From: Arthrobacter sp. SLBN-100
GTDB taxonomy: Bacteria > Actinomycetota > Actinomycetes > Actinomycetales > Micrococcaceae
Direction of reading: 5' to 3'
Assembly (NCBI RefSeq): GCF_006715305.1
Contig: NZ_VFMY01000001.1
Location: 3,534,001 to 3,598,000 of the forward strand
Length of the DNA: 64,000 nt
The notes beneath the pieces were generated by a model. That model had not been told where the DNA came from, searched no databases, and was given only the letters and a program-made list of their open reading frames with translations. The position numbers and the translations under genes are program-made. The number at the start of each line of letters is the position of its first letter. Position 1 is the first letter of the stretch. Positions 1 through 8,778 of the stretch are shown one piece after another.

Positions 1-600
1 GGCGACGTAGTTGACCTTCGTAGCGTCAATTCCTACTGCTCCCGCGAGCTGCATGGGAAGCAGGTGGTCGGGGCCGCCGGGGGAGGAGCCGCCGCCCACG
101 GAGATGGAACCGGGATCGGCCTTCCAGGCCTTGACCAGGTCATCGATGGTCTTGTACGGGGAGTCCTTGCCGACCATGATGGCGCCGGGTTCCTCGATGA
201 GCCGTGCCAGCGGAGTGGTTTCGGTGAGCTTCGACTCGGACTTGTTGGTGTAGCTTGCACCGACGACACCCAGGCCCATGAGCATGGCAAGGTCGCCATT
301 GCCCTTCTCGTTCACCACGCGGGCCAGGCCTACGGTGCCGCCAGCGCCGGCGAGGTTGAAGACTTCGGTGTTGCTGGTGATCTTCTCGTCGTCGAGGACC
401 TTCGCTGCTGCGCGGGCGGTGGTGTCATAACCGCCGCCCGGGGTGTTGGGGACCATGATCTGCAGCCCGGTGATGGGCCCGGCGGCAGCGCCGGAGCTTT
501 CCGAACCGGTGGAGCTCTTTCCGGTGGCACCGCAGCCGGTGGCCATCAGGGCGATGCCGGCGGCGACGGCGGCAATACGCAATGCGCGAATCTGGCGCAT
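1..600 (-). CDS. tctC: Tripartite tricarboxylate transporter substrate-binding lipoprotein, 3' partial
   Basis: Reading the minus strand from an ATG at 600 gives about 200 residues that run off the left edge of the window. The N-terminus has a basic start, a hydrophobic stretch and a lipobox-like ATGC at about residues 20-23, so this is probably a lipid-anchored extracytoplasmic binding protein. The following IMVPNTPGGGYDTTAR and NLAGAGGTVGLA motifs are typical of the TctC/Bug family, which delivers citrate or other carboxylates to TctAB. Only roughly the first 60% of the usual 320 residues is present. The divergently transcribed kinase/regulator pair next door is of the CitA/CitB class, which commonly controls such transporters. 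The substrate cannot be told from sequence. Confidence 0.88.
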   Translation of the reverse strand, partial: MRQIRALRIAAVAAGIALMATGCGATGKSSTGSESSGAAAGPITGLQIMVPNTPGGGYDTTARAAAKVLDDEKITSNTEVFNLAGAGGTVGLARVVNEKGNGDLAMLMGLGVVGASYTNKSESKLTETTPLARLIEEPGAIMVGKDSPYKTIDDLVKAWKADPGSISVGGGSSPGGPDHLLPMQLAGAVGIDATKVNYVA

Positions 601-883
601 GGTGTTCCTCTTCTCATGAAAAATGATCAGCAAGATTGACTTGGTGATTCGATGCTAGGTTCCGCCGTGATGCCCGTCACTCTTATGTACGCAGAGAAAG
701 TTAAGTTCATTGCGTTCACGTTTCGCGGAACCAACCGCGGATCTTCGCGTTCAGGGTTGAAAGGCCCGCAAGGCCTGGCTCTGGCGCCGCCTGCGGTATA
801 GTTCCCGTACCTCCGCGGACCGGCCGAAAAATGCCGGAGCCTGGCCGGAGATACGTGCTGAACCACCCAAAGGACCAACCACA

Positions 884-2497
884 GTGACTCGACGAAGAGG
901 AATGTCCCTCGCGGGGCAATACCTCGTGCTGCAGTTGCTGATTGTGTTGGCGGTCCTGGTGGCCGTGGTGGCGATCTCCCTGGCCCAGTCCGCCGCCACC
1001 TTTGAGCGGGTCGAGGGCCGGCGCGCGCTCTCCGCTGCCGAGGCACTGGGCAACAACCCGGCGGTCCGTGAGCTGCTGCCAACCGCCGAGCCCCGCAACG
1101 GAGCGGCACTGCCCGCCGTGGCGGAGGCCGTGCGGACGTTGTCCGGATCGTCCCAAGTGGCGTTGGCGAAACAGGACCGTACCGTGGTGGCCTCCTCAGA
1201 CCCCGGGTTGCTGGGCGAGAAGCTGGATATTGGGTCGAGCCGGGTCATGGAGGGCCGCGCCTGGACCGGTGTGGTGCCGGAAAGCAATGCGGCGGTCCTG
1301 TCCGCGCACGTCCCGGTGCTGGATGACGCCGGAAAGATGATCGGCATCGCCTCCATCAGCCGCAACTATCCCACCGTATTGGAGCGGCTTGGGGATGCGG
1401 TTCCAAATCTGCTGACATACCTCGGAGTAGCCAGTGTCCTGGGTGTGGCCGGTTCCCTGCTGCTGTCCCGGCGCGTCAAACGCCAGACCCTGGGCATGGA
1501 ACCCAGTGAGATCACGGGCCTGGTGGAAAACCGGGAAGCTATGCTGCGCGGGCTCAAGGAAGGGGTGGTGGCACTCGATCCGAACGAGCGGATCACGGTG
1601 GCCAATGACAGTGCCCGTCAACTGCTGGGCCTGCCGGCGGACTGCGTGGGCAAGAAGGTCTCATCGCTTCCTGTGGACCCCGCGCTGAAGACCGTCCTCA
1701 CGCGCGACCAGCCGGATCCCGACCAGCTGGTGCTGGTGGGGGAGCGGCTGGTGGTGCTGAACCGCGTTCCCATCCGGTCCCGGGGCCGTGAAATAGGCTC
1801 TGTGACCACGTTGCGCGACAGGACCGAGATGTCCTCGCTTGAGCGTGAACTGGGCGCCACCCGCACGGCCACGGATACGCTGCGGGCGCAGGCCCACGAG
1901 TTCGCCAACCAGCTCCACGTGATCTCGGGCCTGATCCAGATCGGCGAATACGATTCCGTGGTGCAGTTCGTCAACGGCGCCACCCTGGACCGCACCAGGC
2001 TCAACGATGAAGTCACCAGCCGGATCCAGGACCCGGCCCTCGCCGCGCTGCTGATTGCCAAATCCAGCCTCGCCACCGAGCGTGGCGTGGCCCTGCAGCT
2101 GGATCCCAAATCTACCCTGCGGCCGGTCGGCGACGCGTTGTCGCGGGACCTCACCACCGTGGTGGGGAACCTCGTGGACAACGCGTTCGACGCCGTGTCA
2201 GGACTTCCCGCCGCTGCGGTCCGCGTGCTTGTCGAGGATGGCAGGGACCCGCGCACCGGGGCTGACCAGGTCACTGTCACCGTCCGTGACACCGGGCCGG
2301 GCGTCCCGGGCGACGCCTTGGAGGAGATTTTCCGGCAAGGGTTTACCACCAAGGAAGCCGGGCCCGCAGACGGGCGTGGCTTCGGACTGGCCCTCTCGCG
2401 TGTGGTCTGCCGGAGGTCCGGAGGCGACCTCACCGTGGCCAACGACAACGGAGCAGTTTTCACCGCACGATTCAAAAGAGGTGCAACGAAGCCATGA
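884..2497 (+). CDS. Sensor histidine kinase, CitA/DcuS type
   Basis: Membrane sensor kinase of 537 residues starting at GTG 884. Visible parts in order: transmembrane helix 1 (about 12-36), an extracytoplasmic sensor region of about 135 residues, transmembrane helix 2 (about 174-194), a PAS domain (about 205-310), a phosphoacceptor helix with HEFANQLH (His338), and a HATPase domain with N box near 427-437, DTGPGVP near 468 and GRGFGLALS near 496. This architecture is that of CitA/DcuS kinases, which sense di- or tricarboxylates outside the cell. The stop overlaps the response-regulator start (ATGA). The divergent tctC gene makes a tricarboxylate transporter the likely target, which is an inference. 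Confidence 0.92.
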   Translation: MTRRRGMSLAGQYLVLQLLIVLAVLVAVVAISLAQSAATFERVEGRRALSAAEALGNNPAVRELLPTAEPRNGAALPAVAEAVRTLSGSSQVALAKQDRTVVASSDPGLLGEKLDIGSSRVMEGRAWTGVVPESNAAVLSAHVPVLDDAGKMIGIASISRNYPTVLERLGDAVPNLLTYLGVASVLGVAGSLLLSRRVKRQTLGMEPSEITGLVENREAMLRGLKEGVVALDPNERITVANDSARQLLGLPADCVGKKVSSLPVDPALKTVLTRDQPDPDQLVLVGERLVVLNRVPIRSRGREIGSVTTLRDRTEMSSLERELGATRTATDTLRAQAHEFANQLHVISGLIQIGEYDSVVQFVNGATLDRTRLNDEVTSRIQDPALAALLIAKSSLATERGVALQLDPKSTLRPVGDALSRDLTTVVGNLVDNAFDAVSGLPAAAVRVLVEDGRDPRTGADQVTVTVRDTGPGVPGDALEEIFRQGFTTKEAGPADGRGFGLALSRVVCRRSGGDLTVANDNGAVFTARFKRGATKP

Positions 2498-3162
2498 TCA
2501 AGGTACTGATCGTTGATGACGACTTCATGGTGGCCAAGGTACATGCGGGCTTCATCCAGCGCACGCCCGGCTTCGCCGTGGTGGGAGTGGCCCATACCGG
2601 GGCCCAGGCCGTCGCTGAAACCGGGCGGCTGCAGCCGGACCTGGTGCTGCTGGACATCCACCTTCCGGACATCAACGGGCTGGACCTCATGCACAAGCTG
2701 CGGGACGTTGCCCCGGAGCTGGATGTGCTGGTGATCAGCGCTGCACGCGAGGTGGAAACCGTACGGAAGGCGCTCCGGGGCGGCATTGTGCATTACCTGA
2801 TCAAGCCGTTTTCGCAGTCGGATCTGCAGGAGCGCCTGGAGCATTACCGCAGCGCGTACCAGGGCCTGGACTCAGCCAAGGATGTGGCGGAGCAGTCGGA
2901 CGTCAACCGGGTGTTCGGCCTGGACCGGACGGAGCGGCCGCTGCCCAAGGGCTGCAGCATCGAGACGCTGAAGCTTGTGGAAGCCATCCTCAACACCGCC
3001 GAGGGTGACCTGTCCGCGGCTGAGGTGGCCGAGCAGGTGGGGACGTCCCGGGTCAGCGCCCGCCGCTACCTCGAGTACCTGCACGACGAAGGAACGCTGG
3101 ACGTAAGGCTGAAATACGGCGTGGGACGCCCCGAGCGGCGTTACGTCCTCAAAGGCCAGTAG
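2494..3162 (+). CDS. Response regulator, CitB/DcuR type
   Basis: Response regulator of 222 residues translationally coupled to the kinase by a four-base overlap. The receiver domain carries the acidic pocket (VDDD near residues 8-10), phosphoacceptor Asp54 in LLDIHLPD and Lys104 in LIKPF. The C-terminal part (about 150-220) has a helix-turn-helix with AAEVAEQVGTSRVSARRYLEYL, as in CitB/DcuR regulators. It probably activates carboxylate uptake genes such as the divergent tctC. Only 6 bases separate its stop from the stop of the convergent CDF gene. Confidence 0.92.
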   Translation: MIKVLIVDDDFMVAKVHAGFIQRTPGFAVVGVAHTGAQAVAETGRLQPDLVLLDIHLPDINGLDLMHKLRDVAPELDVLVISAAREVETVRKALRGGIVHYLIKPFSQSDLQERLEHYRSAYQGLDSAKDVAEQSDVNRVFGLDRTERPLPKGCSIETLKLVEAILNTAEGDLSAAEVAEQVGTSRVSARRYLEYLHDEGTLDVRLKYGVGRPERRYVLKGQ

Positions 3163-3168
3163 CGGCGG

Positions 3169-4173
3169 TCACAGCAGGCCTGACGTCTTGCCAGGAAGGA
3201 ACTCGGAGGGCAACTCCGCAACCGGGACTATCACCATGTCCTGCACTTTCCAATCCATGGCCACGCAGGCTTCTCGCGCCGCTTCAAGCTGACCAAGCGA
3301 GGGCATGGAGCCTCCCGTGGGGACCACAAAGGACTCCACATGGAACACATGCCCTTCGTCCCGCACCCGGGACCTGGCTTCGGCAATCCAGCCGATGCCC
3401 AGGAGGTAGTGATCCAGCTGCCGCCCCAGCGGGTGCGGCGCTGCGTCGTCATAGGTCATGGCCTGCTTGTCCATCAGTGCGGAGATGGCGGCCTTGGTGT
3501 TGCGGACACCGTCCTGCAGGATGCTGGCCGAAATAACCAGGGCTGCGGCATAATCTGCCCACCACAGGCCAATGCCAATTCCCGCCACACCCGCCACCGC
3601 CGCTACTGCCGTCATCCAGTCGGCCTTGTTCATGTCCGCGTCTGCGTAGAGGACCTTGTCGTGCAGCTTCTCGGCGAGCTTCATTTTCGCCTTGCCCAGA
3701 AAGACGGGCGGGGCGGCCGTAAGGATCATGACGCCCATCATCAGCCAGCCCAGCCAGATGGTGGTGCCGAAAAGCTCGATGCCGCCAATCGTAGGGTGTT
3801 CCCCCTTCAGCAGGCCAAGTCCGGACTCCACCAGGAGGTAACCGCCCATCACCGTGAGAGCGACGGCAGCCACCAGGTGCGCCACGCCGGTGGATCGGTG
3901 GTAGCCGTACGGATGGGCCTCCGAAGGAGGTTTGCGTACAGCGTGCGCCGCGACCAGGAAGGAGATCGGGGGCAGGAAGGAAAGCAGGTCTTCGATCCAG
4001 GCGGCCTTCATGGCCTGCGAGTTGCCCAGCACCAGGAACACCATGGCAGTGGTGACCACCAGGAAGCCCATGGTGGCCCATTCCAGCTTTTTGGCCTTGC
4101 CCAGCGCTTCCTGCTGTTCCGCCGGTAATTCTGTGTGGCCGAACCGGACCGCGTCGCTCCTGACGTTTGTCAT
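3169..4173 (-). CDS. Atypical cation diffusion facilitator family transporter
   Basis: Membrane protein of 334 residues with about six hydrophobic segments and the CDF loop motif HPYGYHR, which places it in the cation efflux superfamily. The canonical HxxxD metal ligands are altered: the second helix has WIEDLLSFLPP where HxxxD is expected, and the fifth has ADMNKADWM with Met at the usual His position. The cytoplasmic C-terminal domain is present (about 240-334). The substrate may therefore differ from the usual zinc or cadmium, or the protein may be regulatory. Its start overlaps the stop of the upstream lipoprotein gene (ATGA), so the two are co-translated and probably work together. Confidence 0.8.
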   Translation of the reverse strand: MTNVRSDAVRFGHTELPAEQQEALGKAKKLEWATMGFLVVTTAMVFLVLGNSQAMKAAWIEDLLSFLPPISFLVAAHAVRKPPSEAHPYGYHRSTGVAHLVAAVALTVMGGYLLVESGLGLLKGEHPTIGGIELFGTTIWLGWLMMGVMILTAAPPVFLGKAKMKLAEKLHDKVLYADADMNKADWMTAVAAVAGVAGIGIGLWWADYAAALVISASILQDGVRNTKAAISALMDKQAMTYDDAAPHPLGRQLDHYLLGIGWIAEARSRVRDEGHVFHVESFVVPTGGSMPSLGQLEAAREACVAMDWKVQDMVIVPVAELPSEFLPGKTSGLL

Positions 4174-4688
4174 TTCTGCTCCTTCGCTGCCATCAGGAAC
4201 TGATCCAGCTCAAGCAGGAAGGCGTTTTCGCCCAGGGGCACCAGCATGACGTGTTTGTGAAGGCCGCCGCGCTCGTCACGGGATTCAGCATAAGGACGGG
4301 TGACGCCGGCATGTGTCACCCATGGCGTCCTGTCGTCCAGGCCGCCAATGACCAGGTCCAGGCCGCCATGCTTGAGCTCGTCGGCCAGCACCTGCTCCGT
4401 TCCGGCCACCCACTCAACCTCCGCGCCCAGTTGCGCGGCGAAATCCCGCACCAGCTCTGCCTCTTTTCCTTGAACGTCGCTGCCGGGGACATCACCGCTG
4501 CGGACATCGCCACTGGCGGACGCGGCGATCCGGATCCACTCTCCGTTGATGCTCGCACCCACGCGCAGGGTTCCGCCCTTGGCCCTGTCGAGTGTTCCTT
4601 GGGGGTCTGCGGGGAAGGTACTCCCGCAGCCGGTGAGCATCAGCAGGGCAGCCAACAAGGTGGCGGCCACAATTCCTCGGCGCCGCAT
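4170..4688 (-). CDS. Short extracellular solute-binding lipoprotein (SBP family 3 like)
   Basis: Protein of 172 residues with a lipoprotein signal (LTGC at about residues 18-21). The mature part begins GGTLRVGASINGEW and contains DLVIGGLDDRTPWV, resembling amino-acid type (family 3) binding proteins. It is shorter than the usual 230-260 residues, apparently lacking part of the second lobe. RBS-like GGAAGGGAG lies upstream of the ATG. It is the first gene of a two-gene unit, with its stop overlapping the start of a CDF-like transporter. The coupling to a CDF rather than an ABC permease is unusual. Function unknown; ligand sensing or metal/solute capture for the transporter is a guess. Confidence 0.7.
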   Translation of the reverse strand: MRRRGIVAATLLAALLMLTGCGSTFPADPQGTLDRAKGGTLRVGASINGEWIRIAASASGDVRSGDVPGSDVQGKEAELVRDFAAQLGAEVEWVAGTEQVLADELKHGGLDLVIGGLDDRTPWVTHAGVTRPYAESRDERGGLHKHVMLVPLGENAFLLELDQFLMAAKEQK

Positions 4689-4768
4689 TCAGCTGGCTCC
4701 CTTCCTTCGATACAAAAGTTCAGTATTAGACAGCCTACTTACTTTGTTGAAGGCGGCGCAGCAACAGG

Positions 4769-5722
4769 TCAGCGCAGCAGGGTGTCGATCAGCCGTGCCG
4801 CAACTTTCGCCGTCCTGCCGTCGATATCGAAGTCCGGGTTCAGCTCAGCGACATCAAAGTGCAGCAGCTTCCCGGACTGCGCTACTTGCCGGCACAAGGC
4901 GCTGATGACCGGAAGCGGCACGCCGTATGCTGCGGGGGCACTGACTCCGGGCGCCACCGCTGCGGGCAGCACGTCAAGGTCAATGGTCAGGTAGAGGACG
5001 TCGATGTCCGCGAGGAACCCGGCCACGAACTCCTGCACCCGCTCCTCGCCGCAGTCCTCATCCAGCAGGTACCGCACGCCCAGCCTCTGCGCCATGTCAA
5101 ACAGCGTGCGGGTGTTGTTGGGTTCGGAGATTCCGACGACGGCGTAGCGGAATTCGCGCCCGGCGGCGGCTTCGGCGCGGGCCATCTGGAGGAACGGCGT
5201 GCCGGAGCTGGGTACGGGCTCGTCGCGCAGGTCGAAGTGGGCGTCGAGGTTCAGGACGCCCAGCCGCCGGCCGCCCTGGACGGCGGCGGATGCGGCAACG
5301 CCGGAATAGCTGGCATAAGCGGTTTCGTGGCCGCCGCCCAGCACCACGGTGAGCTGCCCGGCGTCGAGCATTGCCGTTACTGCCCGGCCGGCGCGTTCCT
5401 GGCCGGCCTCCAGGCCGGTGCCGGCGACCACGACATCCCCGGCGTCCGTCACGGGACGGTCCAGGTGGAATGCCAGCGCGCCCAGGGCTGCGCGCAGCGC
5501 TGCCGGTGCGGCAGCCGCGCCCGTGCGGCCTTTGTTCCGGAGGACTCCTTCGTCGCTGCAAAAGCCGAGCAGCGCGGCAGGTGGCTTTGCGGAATCTGCT
5601 GCCGCTTCGGCGTCGTACGCTCCTACCGCCTGCCACCAGCGGCGGTGCTCGGCGCCGTCCCCATCGAACCTGCCGGTCCAGGGCTGGGGCGGGACGTCGA
5701 CGGCAGGCAGGAAGGCAGGCAT
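4769..5722 (-). CDS. hutG: Formimidoylglutamase (arginase/agmatinase family)
   Basis: Manganese hydrolase of 317 residues. Metal-binding motifs of the ureohydrolase superfamily are all visible: GGGHE with His132, NLDAHFD with Asp160, His162 and Asp164, and IDLDVLPAAVAPG with Asp248 and Asp250. The tryptophan-rich N-terminus (PWTGRFDGD) is typical of HutG, which converts N-formimidoyl-glutamate to glutamate and formamide in histidine breakdown. No other hut gene is visible in the window, so assignment rests on the motifs. Agmatinase or guanidino hydrolase activity is a less likely alternative. Confidence 0.85.
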   Translation of the reverse strand: MPAFLPAVDVPPQPWTGRFDGDGAEHRRWWQAVGAYDAEAAADSAKPPAALLGFCSDEGVLRNKGRTGAAAAPAALRAALGALAFHLDRPVTDAGDVVVAGTGLEAGQERAGRAVTAMLDAGQLTVVLGGGHETAYASYSGVAASAAVQGGRRLGVLNLDAHFDLRDEPVPSSGTPFLQMARAEAAAGREFRYAVVGISEPNNTRTLFDMAQRLGVRYLLDEDCGEERVQEFVAGFLADIDVLYLTIDLDVLPAAVAPGVSAPAAYGVPLPVISALCRQVAQSGKLLHFDVAELNPDFDIDGRTAKVAARLIDTLLR

Positions 5723-5901
5723 GGTTCAAGCTCACCGCATGCCGGGACCGAAAACCAGCAACGCCGCCGTCGTGGTGTCTGGAATTCAAGAACCTGCAAG
5801 CTGAAACCGGAGGGGGCTAAGGTGGAGCAACCCCTTCCGGGACCCAGTGCTATCTTGCCGCGCCACCAGGGCGCAGCCGACCCAGGCCGGAGAACATCAC
5901 C

Positions 5902-7206
5902 GTGTTTGAAGCCCCCAACATCCTCTTTGCCGCCGCCGGACTTGCCGTGTTCACCGCCGCGGTGCTCCCCAAACTGCTGCGCGATATGCCCTTCTCCATG
6001 CCTATGGTTTTCCTCGGGGCGGGCATGGGCGCGTTCGCCCTGATTCCCACCCTTCCGGACCCGGACCCGATAGCGCACGGCGACTTTGTCCTGCATCTGT
6101 CGGAAATCTGCGTGATCATTTCGCTGATGGGCGCGGGGCTGGCCCTGGACCGGCCGGTGGGGCGGCGGCTTTGGTCCACCACCTGGCGGCTGCTGGGGAT
6201 CGCCATGCCGCTGTGCATCATTGGCCTGACCCTCCTGGGCCTGTGGTTCCTGGGCCTGGGCCTGGGTGCCGCCCTGCTGGTGGCGTCCAGCCTGGCGCCC
6301 ACGGACCCGGTTCTTGCCTCCGAGGTCCAGGTGGGCGAACCCGCGGACCACGACGGCGGCACCAACAAGGAGGACGAGGTCCGGTTTGGCCTCACTTCCG
6401 AGGCCGGCCTCAACGACGGCCTGGCGTTCCCCTTCGTCTACCTTGCCATCGCCATCAGCATCGCCGGGTCATCGCCGTCCGCCTGGTTCCCTGAGTGGTT
6501 CGGCGTGGACGTGCTGTGGCGGCTCGGTGTCGGGCTGCTGCTGGGCTTCCTGACCGGAAAGGTCCTGGCCAGGCTCTTCTTCTCCGCCCGGGCGGACAGC
6601 CTGCGGCTGTCCAACCACTCAGAGGGCTTCGTGGCGCTGGCCGCCACGTTCCTGGCCTACGGCGTCACCGAAATGGTCGAGGGCTACGGGTTCATCGCGG
6701 TGTTTGTCTGCGCCGTGACCATCCGCGCCGCTGAACGCACCCACGGTTACCACCGGGTGCTGCACTCCTACGTGGAGCAGTTGGAGCGGCTCCTCACCGT
6801 GGTAATCCTGGTCCTGCTGGGCGGTGCAATCGCCCGCGGGCTGTTGGCGGGGATCGGCTGGGCCGAGGTACTGGTGGCACTCGCCTTCCTGCTGGTGGTG
6901 CGTCCCCTGGCCGGGTGGCTGGGGCTGCTGGGCGGCAAGACGGGCCCGAGGGAACGGATTGCCCTCTCGTTCTTCGGAATCCGCGGGATCGGCTCCCTGT
7001 ACTACCTCTCCTATGCGCTGGGCAAGGGCCGGTTTGCCGACCAGGCGGAGTGGCTGTGGGCTTTTGTGGGGCTGGTGGTGGCGCTCTCGATCGTGATCCA
7101 TGGCGCCACCACCTCACCGCTGATGAACCGGCTGGACAGGCTCCGCCTGAAGAAGGCCCGGGCGGTGTCCGGAGACGAGGGACTGGCCCCCAACACGCCT
7201 GTATAA
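5902..7206 (+). CDS. Cation/proton antiporter (CPA1/NhaP family)
   Basis: Integral membrane protein of 434 residues starting at GTG 5902, with about 12 hydrophobic segments. The motifs SSLAPTDPVLASEVQVG and SEAGLNDGLAFPF are the conserved ion-binding helices of CPA1 sodium or potassium/proton exchangers; the Asp in the ND pair is the expected transport residue. The C-terminus is short, with no TrkA-type regulatory domain. It is a monocistronic gene between hutG and the convergent purine permease. It probably serves pH and sodium homeostasis. Confidence 0.88.
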   Translation: MFEAPNILFAAAGLAVFTAAVLPKLLRDMPFSMPMVFLGAGMGAFALIPTLPDPDPIAHGDFVLHLSEICVIISLMGAGLALDRPVGRRLWSTTWRLLGIAMPLCIIGLTLLGLWFLGLGLGAALLVASSLAPTDPVLASEVQVGEPADHDGGTNKEDEVRFGLTSEAGLNDGLAFPFVYLAIAISIAGSSPSAWFPEWFGVDVLWRLGVGLLLGFLTGKVLARLFFSARADSLRLSNHSEGFVALAATFLAYGVTEMVEGYGFIAVFVCAVTIRAAERTHGYHRVLHSYVEQLERLLTVVILVLLGGAIARGLLAGIGWAEVLVALAFLLVVRPLAGWLGLLGGKTGPRERIALSFFGIRGIGSLYYLSYALGKGRFADQAEWLWAFVGLVVALSIVIHGATTSPLMNRLDRLRLKKARAVSGDEGLAPNTPV

Positions 7207-7222
7207 GTGGACAGGGCCGCTG

Positions 7223-8665
7223 CTACATACCGACGGCGGCCTCGATGGAACCAATCGAGAAGAACAGCAGGAAAGCCGCCGCCACTGCCCACATCAGCGG
7301 GTGGATGTCCTTGACCCTGCCCTGGACAGTCCGGATCAGGACGTAGGAGATGAACCCGGCGCCGAGCCCGTTGGCGATCGAGTAGGTGAACGGCATCAGC
7401 GTGAAGGTCAGGAAGGCCGGAATCGCGATACCCCAGTCCTGCCAGTCGATCTTGCCCACCTGGGACACCATCATGAAGCCCACCACCACCAGGGCCGGAG
7501 CCACGGCCTCGAACGGGACCAGGTTAATGAGCGGGGTGAAGAACATTGCCACCAGGAACAGCAGGCCGGTGACGATCGAGGCAATGCCCGTGCGGGCGCC
7601 TTCGCCAATGCCCGCGCCGGCCTCAACATAGATCTGGTTGGAGGAGACAGAGGCGCCGCCGCCGACGATCGCCCCGAGGGCATCCACCTGGAGGACCCGG
7701 TCGACGTCGGGAATGTTACCGTGTTCGTCCACCGTGCCGGCTTCGTTGGCCAGGCCCACCATGGTGCCCATGGCGTCGAAAAAAATGCTCAGCAGGATGA
7801 CGAAGGCCAGAAGGGTAGCTGCGACGAAGCCAAGGTGCCCGAAGGCTCCGAAGGGGTTGGCCTTGCCGATCAGGGAAAGGTCAGGTGCTGCCCAATCGGA
7901 GAAGGCAGGTGCCACCAGCGACCAGCCCTCGGGGTTAAAGGGCTTGCCTGGCTGGACGCTGGGGCCAATATGCAGCGTGAATTCCAGGATCACGGAGATG
8001 ACGGTGGAGGTGATGATGCCGATCAGGATGGCGCCCTTGACCTTGCGCACCACCAGGGCGATGGTCAGGATCAGGCCGAAGACGAATACAGCCGTGGGCC
8101 AGCCCAGCAGCTTGCCCTCGAAACCAAGGCCGACGGGAACGGTAGTGCCCGCCACGTCCGGAATGCGGCGCACAAAACCGGCGTTGACCAGCCCGATCAG
8201 GGCAATGAACAGCCCGATGCCCACCACGATCGCCGTCTTGAGCCCCTCCGGAACCGCCTTGAACACGGCGGTTCGGAATCCGGTGAGGACCAGGATCAGC
8301 ATGGTGACGCCGGATATCATCACCAGGCCCATCATGTCCGGCCAGGTCAGGCCGGGGTTGGTGGCAACGGTGACCGCCACGAAAGCGTTGACGCCCAGCC
8401 CGGTGGCGAGCGCGAAGGGGTGCCTTGCCCAGGCTCCCATCAGGATGGTGAGGATGCCGGCAACAAAGGCGGTGACGGCGGCAACTGCGGGAAATCCGAG
8501 CGTGGTGCCGCTGGAGTCCGGGCCGGAGAGGATCAGGGGGTTCAGCACCACGATGTAACTCATGGCGAAGAACGTGGCGAAGCCGCCGCGGATCTCGCGG
8601 GAGTAGTTGGAGCCGCGCTCGGTGATCTTGAAATACCGGTCCAGGGCAGAGCCTTGCTTAAGCAT
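7223..8665 (-). CDS. NCS2 family purine permease (AzgA-like)
   Basis: Permease of 480 residues with about 12-14 membrane segments. The start MLKQGSALDRYFKITERGS, the GLGVNAFVA motif and FFDAMGTMVGLANEAG match the AzgA/GhxP hypoxanthine, guanine or adenine uptake group of the NCS2 (nucleobase-cation symporter) family. The start is supported by GGAGG six bases upstream on the minus strand. The gene is monocistronic and divergent from copC, with only about 110 bases between the start codons. The exact purine is not determinable. Confidence 0.9.
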   Translation of the reverse strand: MLKQGSALDRYFKITERGSNYSREIRGGFATFFAMSYIVVLNPLILSGPDSSGTTLGFPAVAAVTAFVAGILTILMGAWARHPFALATGLGVNAFVAVTVATNPGLTWPDMMGLVMISGVTMLILVLTGFRTAVFKAVPEGLKTAIVVGIGLFIALIGLVNAGFVRRIPDVAGTTVPVGLGFEGKLLGWPTAVFVFGLILTIALVVRKVKGAILIGIITSTVISVILEFTLHIGPSVQPGKPFNPEGWSLVAPAFSDWAAPDLSLIGKANPFGAFGHLGFVAATLLAFVILLSIFFDAMGTMVGLANEAGTVDEHGNIPDVDRVLQVDALGAIVGGGASVSSNQIYVEAGAGIGEGARTGIASIVTGLLFLVAMFFTPLINLVPFEAVAPALVVVGFMMVSQVGKIDWQDWGIAIPAFLTFTLMPFTYSIANGLGAGFISYVLIRTVQGRVKDIHPLMWAVAAAFLLFFSIGSIEAAVGM

Positions 8666-8778
8666 TAGTCCTCCGGGGGAGTATGTGGGGATACCTGAAT
8701 CCTATGGGGGCTCCGGCCGGGTACGCGCCAATTTCGCCTAGTCTGTTAGGAAGCCAACACCAAGGGAGCAGTCCAAGC

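Noticed and set aside
1618..2844. Long minus-strand open frame of about 408 codons over the kinase/regulator genes
   Set aside because: It is antisense to two clear genes; biased Arg/Ser/Pro composition and lack of any family motif mark it as a high-GC shadow.
7301..8668. Long plus-strand open frame of about 455 codons over the purine permease
   Set aside because: Antisense shadow, rich in Gly, Asp, His and Gln with no hydrophobic or family pattern.
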